Assembly (NCBI RefSeq): GCF_026151205.1
Contig: NC_087082.1
Coordinates: 9,804,901-9,868,900, forward strand
DNA length: 64,000 nucleotides
From: Bolinopsis microptera
Taxonomy: Eukaryota > Ctenophora > Tentaculata > Lobata > Bolinopsidae
Direction of reading: 5' to 3'
The notes below the pieces were generated by a model that was not told where the DNA came from, did no database searches, and saw only the letters and a program-made list of their open reading frames with translations. Within the stretch, counting starts at the first letter, position 1, and every line of letters begins with the position of its first letter. Shown here in pieces: positions 35,121 through 46,900 of this stretch. Both the position numbers and the translations under genes were made by a program.

Positions 35121-37968
35121 TATCTACCTACTAGGATTAGAAAAATGTGCTTGAATGTGCTAGAATTCAGCCGAATCTACACGCATTTCATTCGATTTGT
35201 CACCGAATTATCTTTGACCAGCAAATCTGATTAAGTATAGGATTGGAGGTACCTACAGCCTTATAATCAAATCATCTTACTGATATAATACGTTAAAGCT
35301 TTTGCCAAATTTTGCCCCATTTTGCGTTTCATGCTCCGACCGAAAACAAGAAATACGGTATTTCTGCAATAGATTATCAATATATGAACAACTTGCTGTG
35401 ACTTTGGATGATTGTTTAAGTTTAAAAATTATGAACAAATATGATAACGTAGTTTCAACAAAATTAATGTTAGTTAGTAAATTTCTCTACGGTCAAATTC
35501 TACTATGAGATCGACTACCATTTTGGTTGGCTGGAAAAGGGACCTTTTGAAGTTTGCGCGCGCGATTTCTTGCATCTTGGAGTAGGGACCTCAGTGCTGT
35601 GTACACAATTTTTCCCGCCTAATTTCAATGCAAGCCCAACGGTCATAAAACCATTACTATTCTACACTTTACTCCATCTTGACATACTAATTGGATACCA
35701 GTTTAACTGTTTATACTCTGACTTCTCTTGTTTACACTTTTAACTAATGTCGTACATATTTTCAGTTCCTCTAGTCGTCAACCGTGTGACACTACAGACA
35801 GTCAATGGGTGATAATTGAAACCGGAATATCCCACATTGTATTCCATCAGCAAGCATGGTAAAGCACCAAACGATGATGAATGATGACATGGAAATAATG
35901 TTTCTAATTCAGTGAATAACCCACAATGAAGATACATCGGACAAATCACTTCTTATAGTTCTCTGCCGAAAAAACTAAACTTTATCTTTTCGTATCAACC
36001 AAAGAAACATTTCTTATTACTAAAATGTCAAAACTGCCAATATTAATTGTATAATAGAATATTATGCTCATTTGGAGAAATAAAGACTTTATTTGTAGAA
36101 ATTTGTGTTAAAAACCGACAACGATTAAGTGAGATATATTTGCGCCAGATATGTAATATTTTTATCGGCGGACTGATTTCAATATGGTATCTATTGTGAT
36201 TTAAGACATCAATTTTGAGGAAAAATTTTAATATGTACGGTTAGAAAATCATTTCAGCTTTCTACACTTAACTGCACAATTTTTGTATTGTGTCTATCAG
36301 CCAAGAAATTGTTTAATGAAGACAAAAATTATGGGCGCAAATTCGTTCAATATTACCAAATGCGCGGAGGTTTCTTTTTACCATTTTAACAGATTTTATC
36401 CGATTTTTAAAATTCTTTCTATGTGATCATGTGTAAACCTTTATGAATACATTGGTGTACTTCATTTGTCAAATGAAAACGAATAAACACACTAATCAAG
36501 CTGTCTAAGAGCGAGATGGCCGTATTTTCCCAATCTGCGCGTGAAAAGGTCCCTACTCCTTCTGCCGCGGTGTTGGTAGGCTTACTTAAAGACTTACAAG
36601 GAAAGTGTCCGAAAAATTTAAAGCATATCCAACCATCAGACATTATGTTACAGCTAAAAGTAGCGTATTTTGCCCCATTTTGATCACTATATCAACTCCG
36701 ATATCCACCAAATTTTTCGGACAGTTGTGAAAGCCCTATTGGAAGGTCGTCGCCAATTTCCAGAATGATCTCATTTAAGGAACTGAAGATAAATCCGAAT
36801 AATACGACAAAAATGGTCAAATTTGGACGAATTTGGTCAAATTACGCGACTTTTACAGCTACTTTTGCTCCAAAAGCCGCGCACCATCAAATATGGCACC
36901 TAGGCGAAACTCACTGATCTTTCCAAAAGGGTATGACAAATTTGGTATTGGGGAAATTCTCACAATCTCTAGAAAACAGTGGTACAAAAATTTTTAAAAT
37001 CCGAGCAAGTTTATTTTTATCGTGCACCTCCTAACTATAGTGAAACGACCGTGGGGGTCACCACGTGATACAAAACGACCCCTGAATTGTAAATTTATAG
37101 ACCTTTTTAAATATTCTAGAAAGCTCCTAGCACCTCGGCACAACTGTCGCAGCCTTTATAACCCCAGGAAACCTTATTTGCTTTTCCAAAGGAAAAGAAA
37201 TAAAAAATTCTGGTTTTTGCAATATGTTCGCCTCGTAAAATTAACGTCCCCCTCCCCTAAGAAATTTGAGACAATGTGGATTTTGAGTTTAATTCCAAAA
37301 ACTCTTATTTTGGGCCGAATAAAAGTTCTAGAAATATCTAATAAATTATAACTTACACTTCCTCACAGTAGAGGATGAACAGCTTTTGTACATATTTACA
37401 TCTGATACAAAACGAAAAACATAAAGTTAAACAAAACTCTTTGACCCTACCATTTAAAATTCTGTTTGTTCATTGTAGTTAATTCTGAATGAGCGTTAAT
37501 CTCTATAAATCATAATTTCTGGAATATTCATTATAAAAGTTTACGAACTAAAAGTACAAACATTAGCTTTATTGTACGCTCTGCAACTTTCTTATACACT
37601 GTACACTTTTATATCATGAGAAAGTTAATCGAATGTTTGATTAACACGGAAAAAGTTTTTCTGGAAGCTGGAGTTTGAGATTCGGGAAGATGGACTTTAC
37701 AGGCCGCTAAACCTCATCAACGTGAACTTTTCGAAGCTTCTTCAAATCTTTTGTTATCTGAAATTTTAAAACATCCACGTTAGACACATCGATTATACTA
37801 TACGACATGCGACAATTTTGTTTGAAATTGTCGCATGTAAATTGGCTCAAGTAAATCAAAGTTACGGCGCGGATTTTATCGCAGTTTTCATCGCAATGCA
37901 GTTTCCATCACAATGTAGTATGCATGTAAGACGGCTTTAATTAACGGTAGGATTAAAGAAATAATTAC
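35121..37968. other. Stretch without recognised genes
   Basis: Contains two AGTAGGGACC repeats (35582 and, reversed, 36545) and the left part of the hairpin module reversed (37034-37070). No coding region could be supported, including the expected further exons of the DUF4515 gene. Confidence 0.4.
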
Positions 37969-40900
37969 TTGATGTTCCCTGACAAGTCCCTTCCTTTGAC
38001 CTTGCAGCTCCAGTTTGTGTTCCGTGAGAGCTTGGGATCTTCGGATGAGCGTCAACAATTCCTGTCAAATCCGGATTAGAATGTTGTTTATGAGTCGCAT
38101 GGTTGCAATGTATTCTTGTGTCAATTATTATTGATCCCGTTTGATGCGACAAGGAAAAATGATCTGATCAAGAAAGGAATTATTCAACGTTTCAATGTTG
38201 CAACATCGTATTCTTGATCTCAAATTATTTGTTATATAGTAGTGTTGAAAACTCTTTTAATACTTTCAACACTAGTATATAACAAATAATTTGAGATCAT
38301 GAATACGATGTTGTATTGATTGACGATGTCAATCCGTCGAGATCGTTGCTCTGCGAAGCAGAGCAACGATCGATGCGAAGCAAGAATGTTAGTTTGCGCG
38401 GCGCGTCGAAGCGGCGAAGTCCTCCAAGATGTTGTAACATTGAAACGTTGAATAATTCCTTTCCTGATCAGATCATTTTTCCTTGTCGCATCAAACGGGA
38501 TCTATACAAATTTACACAAGAATACATCAACAATTCCTGTTATATAAAAACTATCAAAAGTTCGTATGAAATCGATCCAGCCGGATAAACAGACATGGAT
38601 TTGATTGGAGATCCACTTTGCAGTTGAATCTCCATCATTCCAAATGGAAATTATCAAGAAATGAGACGAATACCTTGCGAAGAAGTTTGTTTTCAGCACT
38701 TATTTTCTGAGTGTGCTCAACTAGACACTGCACTGCTTCGTCATTAGCTTTCTGCTTCATCTGTAAACCATGGCATTAACTCACCGGACTTTATTTGGAC
38801 GGACACTAATTGGACACAGGAGTGAGGATGCTCTAGCGTTCATTTAAATGTCCGTTTAAATAAGGTCTGTCTAAGTCAAAATTTGTTGAAAATTTTTTGT
38901 ATTACACTACGAACTTATTGTCCAGGATATATGTACTATGAGTATGACTACTTTTATCACTACTTTTTAATTTTGGTAAATTTCAATTTCTATCATCGAT
39001 TCAGCGGACTAGATAGGTTATTCTACTAGCTTGCTTTGTTGGCACTATCGCGGCAGGAAATCACAGTGCTGGCAAGCACGACCGTTGCATTTATTGTGGG
39101 TATACTATGTACCCCCTTTACTATCATACCCCCTTTACTATCATACCCCCTTTGGTACACGTTACACGCCTCTTTCGTGCACGCGAAGCGTGCACTCCGG
39201 CCGGAGGCGGCGGCCGAAGGCCGCCGCCTCCGGCAGGAGTTTTTCAGGCATTAAGACTCATCGGAAGTCGTTCAGCAGATTTATTTTTAGTTGAAAACAT
39301 TCTAATTTAATGTCAAAGATGACAGGAATAAAAAATAGTTATGTTGAGATTTTTAAGAAATTTGCATAAAATACTCGCCAGCACTGTTATACGAAATTCG
39401 GTAAAAAACCCAAAATCGCCATATTCAGGTGCCTTAAAAACCATGTTAAAATTGAGTTAAATATCTGAAATTTTTCAGAGCGTTTAGACGTTGACCAAAT
39501 CGACTGCAAAAAAAGTTTCAGGTTTCAGGAGCATCGGGAAATGGGTTTTCTAGAACCCCTGTTTTACGACAGATTGTCGTGATCACAGTGCTGACAAGCA
39601 CGACCGGTGCATTTATTGTGGGTATACTATGTACCCCCTTTACTATTATACCCCCTTTACTATTATACCCCCTTTGGTACACGTTACAAGCCTCTTTCGT
39701 GCACGCGAAGCGTGCACTCCGGCCGGAGGCGGCGGCCGAAGGCCGCCGCCTCCGGCAGGAGTTTTTCAGGCATTAAGACTCATCGGAAGTCGTTCAGCAG
39801 ATTTATTTTTAGTTCAAAACATTCTAATTTGATGTCAAAGATGACAGGAATAAAAAATAGTTATGTTGAGATTTTTAAGAAATTTGCATAAAATACTCGC
39901 CAGCACTGTTATACGAAATTCGGTAAAAAACCCAAAATCGCCATATTCAGGTGCCTTAAAAACCATGTTAAAATTGAGTTAGAGATCTGAAATTTTTCAG
40001 GGCGTCTAGACGTTGATCAAATCGACTGCAAAAAAAGTTTCAGGTTTCAGGAGCATCGGAAAGTGGGTTTTCTAGAACCCCTGTTTTACGACAGATTGTC
40101 GTGATATCTATCTATACATTATATATATATATTTGACCAAAACCCATAATCATGGGTAGAGTGGACCGCTGCCAGTGTCTCTCTTTCCCAAACAAAAGGA
40201 AATGATATTAATTTGATTGACCGTTCTCAAATGCAAAATGATACCGAAAATGAAATCGGTCGCTCGCTCTACCCATGATTATGGGTTTTGGTCAAATATC
40301 ATCTATTTTTGATTATAATGTCAGGGTACTTTGAAATACAAAATATAAACTGATATCTTCATCAATAAGGAAGAAGTTTCAACGATTTCGAAATTTTTCC
40401 TTTAAAAACATTTTCTTGTGTTTAGGTAAGCATATCAGTCGATCACTGACTGAATATGCCACTTTATACTCATTCAAGTTGGCATTAAATTCATATATAA
40501 TGACATTAAACTGTCGTGGCAAAGCAGAATTTGTTGGAAATCACGAATGAGCAAAATTCTCACCTTTCGCACGTGCAAACTTTGAGCGGTCGTTGCGTGC
40601 GCATCCAATACTGAATCGCCGTAAATTTTTTCATGTTGGTGTTTTATATATAGTTTGATGAGCATGCAAAGTTTCAAAGTATTTCAAAAAGAACTGTAAT
40701 CACAACGGCACTCTATAGTTGACAGAAAATGACGAAAACAGCAATTTTCAGTGATTTTAGCAATTTTGCATAGCGGTATTTTATATATAGTTTGATAAGC
40801 GTGCAAAGTTTCAAAAGATTTCAAATAGAACTTGGATCACAACGGGACTCCAAAGTTGATAAAAATCGTGAAAACACAAATTTTCAGTGATTTTAGCAAT

Positions 40901-43900
40901 TTTTAATCAATTGCCATACATACAGATATACATATATATTCAGGGATAGACGCTTTGCCAGTCAATTGTAGCCTGTATTTAATTGTCCATAGATTCAAAA
41001 GTATAAAAGATACAACCATTTCCGACCACAGGTCATGAAAATAATTGTTTACACTTTAGTTTACATTGTATAAACAAATTATTTGACGTCATGAACACCC
41101 CTTGATGACGTCATCAAGTTAACCGTTTTTAAAACTTGATTTTTGACAAAGTAATCACTTTTAAAATCGATTTTACACCATTAAGAATTAATTTTATTCA
41201 AGATTTGAGGACATATTGAAGTTAGATAATTGTTTAAGCATTCTGAAAATCTACCGGAAAGTTTTTCTACCTTGCTCCTTCATAAAGATATTCGTCATTG
41301 AAGTTTGTACTTTTTTGAAGAATTATTTTATAAAAACGTCAATTTTGCGATTTAGTATTCTCTGGTGTTGGGCCATGCCTTGGGTTGTGGAGCTCAGTTC
41401 TGCTTCCTATAGGTATAAATTGTGCATTAGGCTAGTTTTAAAGTTGAAAATCGAAAAGTTGCACACGTGGGGACACGCCCAAATTGATTAAAAATTGCTA
41501 AAATCACCGAAAATTTGTGTTTTCACGATTTTTATCAACTTTGGAGTCCCGTTGTGATCCAAGTTCTATTTGAAATCTTTTGAAACTTTGCACGCTTATC
41601 AAACTATATATAAAATACCGCTATACAAAATTGCTAAAATTGATTAAAAATTACCCTGACATTATAATCAAAAATAGATGATATTTGACCAAAACCCATA
41701 ATCATGGGTAGAGTGGACCGCTGCCAGTGTCTCTCTTTGCATGCTTATCAAGCTATATATAAAACAATTACATGCAAAAAGTTACGGCGATTCAATATTG
41801 GATGCGCACGCAACGTCCGCTCAAAGTTTGCACGTGCGAAAGGTGAGAATTTTGCTCATTCGTGATTTCCAACAAATTCTGCTTTGCCACGACAGTTTAA
41901 TGTCATTATAAATGAATTTAATGCCAACTTGAATGAGTATCAAGTGGCATATTCAGTCAGTGATCGACCGATATGCTTACCTAAACACAAGGAAATGTTT
42001 TTAAAGGAAAAATTTCGAAATTGTTGAAACTTCCTCCTTATTTATGAAGATATCAGTTTATATTTCGACTTTATAAATAAAGTACCCTGACATTATAATC
42101 AAAAAGAGATGATATTTGACCAAAACCCATAATCATGGGTAGAGTGGACCGCTGCCAGTGTCTCTCTTTCCCAAACAAAAGGAAATGATATTAATTTGAT
42201 TGACCGTTCTCAAATGCAAAATGATACCGAAAATGAAATATGTCGCTCGCTTTTCCCATTCATTTACAATTGTAATAGATTAAGAAGAACTACCCAAAGG
42301 CAGCTGTACTCGGCAATAAAGATTCAATAAACGTCAGCTAATTCAATAAGTAATAACTACCACCCTTACCCCGAAATACTAGGTATCGACCCGAACGCAA
42401 CCCAAAGAGATTTTTACAGCATCTGATTGATGTACCTAATCAATCGAAACTTATTACAATTCGTAAGCCGTGAATGAATGGGAAAAGCGAGCGACCGATT
42501 TCATTTTCGGTATCATTTTGCATTTGAGAACGGTCAACCAAATTGATATCATTTCCTTTTGTTTGGGAAAGAGAGACACTGGCAGCGGTCCACTCTACCC
42601 ATGATTATGGGTTTTGGTCAAATACATATATACATATTCAGGGATAGACGCTTTGACAGTCAAATGTAGTCAATTGTATCCTAAATTTAAGTTTCCATAG
42701 ATTCAAAAGTATAAAAGATACAGCCATTTCCGACCACAGATCTTGAAAATAATTGTTTACATTTTAGTTTATATTGTATAAAAAAATTATTTGACGTCAT
42801 AAACACCCCTTGATGACGTCATCAAGTTAACCGTTTTTAAAACTTGATTTTCGACAAAGTAATAACTTTTAAAATTGATTTTACACCATTTAAAAGTAAT
42901 TTTTTTCAACATCTGAGGAAATTTTATCTTAGATAATTGTTCAAGCATTCTGAAAATCTACCGGAAAGTTTTCTTATCTTACTCCTTCATAAAGATATTT
43001 GCCTTTGAAGTTAGTGCTTTTTTGAAAAATTATTTTATAAAAACGTCAATTTTGCGATTTAGTATTCTCTGGTGTTGGGCTATCCCTTGGGTTGTGGAGC
43101 TCAGTTCTGCTTCCTATAGGTATAAATTGTGCATTAGGCTAGTTTTAAAGTTAAAAATCGAAAAGTTGCACACGTGGGGACACGCCGAAATTGATTAAAA
43201 ATTGCTAAAATCACTGAAAATTTGTGTTTTCACGATTTTTATCAACTTTGGAGTCCCGTTGTGATCCAAGTTCTATTTGAAATCTTTTGAAACTTTGCAC
43301 GCTTATCAAACTATATATAAAATACCGCTATGCAAAAATTTACGGCGATTCAGTATTGGATGCGCACGCAACAACCGCTCAAAGTTTGCACGTGCGAACG
43401 GTGAGAATTTTGCTCATTCGTGGTTTCGAACAAATTCTGCTTTACCACGACAGTTCAATGTCATTATATATGAATTTAATGGCAACTTGAATGATTATAA
43501 TGTTTTATGTTCAGTCAGTGATAGACCGATATGCTTACCTAAACACAAGGAAATGTTTTTAAAGGAAAAATTTCGAAATCGTTAAAACTTCCTCCTTATT
43601 AATGAAGACATCAGTTTATATTTCGACTTTATAAAGTACCCTGACATTATAATCAAAAAGAGGTGATATTTTACCAAAACCCATAATCATGGGTAGAGTG
43701 GACCGCTGCCAGTGTCTCTCTTTCCCAAACAAAAGGAAATGATATTAATTTGATTGACCGTTCTCAAATGCAAGATGATACCGAGAATGAAATCGGTCGC
43801 TCGCTTTTCCCATTAATTTACAATTGTAAATGTAATAGATTAAGAAGAACTACCCGAAGGCAGCTGTACTCAGCAATAAAGAATCAATAAACTTCAGCTA

Positions 43901-46900
43901 ATTCACTAACTACCAGTACCACCCTTATCCCGAAGGGGGGGGGGGGGGGGGGGGGGGGGGGGTGGGGGGGGGGGGAACCAACGGGCATTAATGGGCATTT
44001 ATGGGCATTAATGGGCATTAATGGGCATTAATGGGCATTAATGGCAGTGGCAGTCTGTGCAAAATTTTAAAATACTGCCATTAATGCCCATACTTTTTTA
44101 TTCGCTTTTGAAACTTTCAGGTCACGTCTATTTCATACCTACAATAAATATCCTGTCTACAGACCTTATTAAAGGTTCATGACGCCCAAAAATAACCCAC
44201 CCTTATATTTTAATATATTGTTGTTATGTAACATATAACTGAGATTAGTCAAAACCGGACCTTTTTATCTGCTTCCTATCCCGAGATATTGGGAGATCTA
44301 ATTATGCTCCCCACTAGGTCAGGATCCTAGGTCAGGGTCCTAGGTCAGGGTCCTAGGTCAGGATCCTAGGTCAGGGTCCTGGGTCAGGGTCCTAGGTACG
44401 GTCAGGGTCCTGGGTTAGGGTCAGGGTCAGGGTCAGGGTTAGGGTCAGGGTCAGGATAAAGGTCAGGGTCAGGGTCAGGGTCAGGGTCAGGGTCAGGGTC
44501 AGGGTCAGGGTCAGGGTCAGGGTCAGGGTCAGGGTCAGAATCAGGGTCAGGGTCCTGGGTCAGGGTCAGGGTACGGTCAGGGTCCTGGGTCCTAGGCTAG
44601 GGTCAGGGTCCTGGGTCAGGGTCCTGGGTCAGGGTTAGGGTTAGGGTCAGGGTTAGGGTTAGGACTTAGGGTTAGGGTTAGGGTCAGGGTTAGGGTCAAT
44701 TGTCGGGAGGTCAATTGTCGCCCACCCGAGCCAGCAAGGCTACGGATCATGCGATACTGATACAGGATCCTAGGTCAGGGTCCTAGGTCAGGATCCTAGG
44801 TCAGGGTCCTGGGTCAGGGTCCTAGGTACGGTCAGGGTCCTGGGTTAGGGTCAGGGTCAGGGTCCGGGTCAGGGTCAGGGTTAGGGTTAGGGTTAGGGTT
44901 AGGGTGAGGGTCCTGGGCCAGGGTCAGGATAAAGGTCAGGGTCAGGGTCAGGGTCAGGGTCAGGGTCAGGGTCAGGGTCAGGGTCAGGGTCAGGGTCAGG
45001 GTCAGGGTCAGGGTACGGTCAGGGTCCTGGGTCCTAGGCTAGGGTCAGGGTCCTGGGTCAGGGTTAGGGTAAGGGTTAGGGTTAGGGTTAGGATTAGGGT
45101 TAGGGTTAGGACTTAGGGTTAGGGTTAGGGTTAGGGTCAATTGTCGGGGGTCAATTGTCGCCCACCCGAGCCAGCAAGGCTATGGATCATGCGATACTGA
45201 TACAGACGAAGAAGGATCATACATCCCGGAAGGATCTCTCCTCAGTGCTCTAGTACCGATTGAAAGCTGGTGCTCATGTGGTCTGTGTATTAGACTGCCA
45301 TCTGAGATAGAGAACTACTACTGTCGAGAAAGCACGTGTCTCATGGTTTCGATTTTTCTATTAAATATGGGCATTAATGTGCATTAATGTGCATTAATGG
45401 GCATTAATGGGCATTAATGGCAGTGGCAGTCTGAGCAAAATTTTAAAATACTGCCATTAATGCCCGTTGGTTCCCCCCCATCCCGAAATACTAGGTATAT
45501 CGACCCGAACGCAACCCAAAGAGATTTTTACAGCATGTGATTGATTGTAAGCCGTGAATGAATGGGAAAAGCGAGCGACCGATTTCATTCTCGGTATCAT
45601 CTTGCATTTGAGAACGGTCAATCAAATTAATATCATTTCCTTTTGTTTGGGAAAGAGAGACACTGGCAGCGGTCCACTCTACCCATGATTATGGGTTTTG
45701 GTAAAATTCACTATACAAGTTTACATCGTTAAAACATAACAAAATATTGCATCCGAATTATTTTATTATCTTTACAAAGATGCCTATTAAACAATTATAT
45801 GCCAAAATTGAATAACAAAACGACAAAAAAAGATGAAAACATTTTAGATTTTTATTAGTTTTGGATGCCTCTGAGCGTTTTAATTACTATTTCATCGAAT
45901 ATTATCATCAATAACTTGCACTTTGTGCTAGGGCAAAGGGCTCTTTCTAATTCGCTCGCCCAAAAATTATCACGTGACTTTGGTTTTTATTGTTTTGCAG
46001 CCGAACAATACAGTTTTACATAAAACCTAATCCCAATTCCCAACTCTAACCCCGAAGCTATCCATAACCCTAACCACAACCCCAACCCTAACCCGAGTCC
46101 TAAACAATCGAATTAGTGTTTTACTAGCCTGTCAAGTGTCACGTGACCAAAATGAAAATGGTGTGGTGCCCATAACTCTCCAGGGAAGCATTTTTACCCT
46201 ACGTCATGGGGTATGATTCGAAATCAGCGTCCAAAAATACGCTGATCTAAAGTAGTTTTATACATACCTTCATAGTCTTTACAAAAGAATTTTTTTTAAA
46301 TTGTGGCGAGCGATTTAGTGGGAGCGAGGGTAAAGTTATGGTTAGGGTGGGTCACAGTAGAGGGTTAGGGATTTGAAACGTCAGGTCGTCAGAGCCATCT
46401 ACTTCTAGTTCTAGAGAAAGTGTTAAACATAGTCACGTGATTCCCTAAAATTCGCAAGTTTTCACCTCCATTTGCGAGCTAGAATTGTTTTGTATTTGCT
46501 AATAACATTTAATGATACCTTGAACAACTTCCGTATTCTCCATCTAACAAGACAAATTACAATTCCAGCAATGACTAGGAGAGAATCTGCTGCCCCCCTC
46601 ACTATTGAGGGATATGCGAGAACATTCGCCGTGCTGGTAGCTAACAGCACTGAATACGATCTTATGGCTCGTATCTCCAGGAGGGTCATTCTAGAGAACA
46701 ACTTCGACAAGGAGCCGGTGCGAATGTTAAGCATTGGAGCCGGAAGAGGACAATTTGAGACAAGGCTGGTGAGGGAACAGGGGCTAAAGTTGGGGTATAT
46801 CTACGCTATCGAGCCGAATCCCGCCCATATTCCGCTGTTGGAGACTGAACTGAAAAGTCTTGATATTACAAAGTACGATATCGACACATCATTCTTCAAC

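Noticed and set aside
39031-39891. ORFs across the GAA-hairpin duplication
   Set aside because: Three overlapping frames are open in both copies because of a GC-rich hairpin. There is no domain or splice support.
43277-43585. ORFs such as MKSFETLHAYQTIYK and relatives at 40474
   Set aside because: They lie in inverted-repeat arms and differ by frame between copies. No conserved protein.
44904-45116. GQGQ / RVRV repeat ORF
   Set aside because: Translation of TCAGGG/TTAGGG arrays, not a gene.
44310-45197. True chromosome end or fusion point
   Set aside because: The arrays lie inside an element with terminal inverted repeats and an 8-bp target duplication, with normal sequence on both sides.
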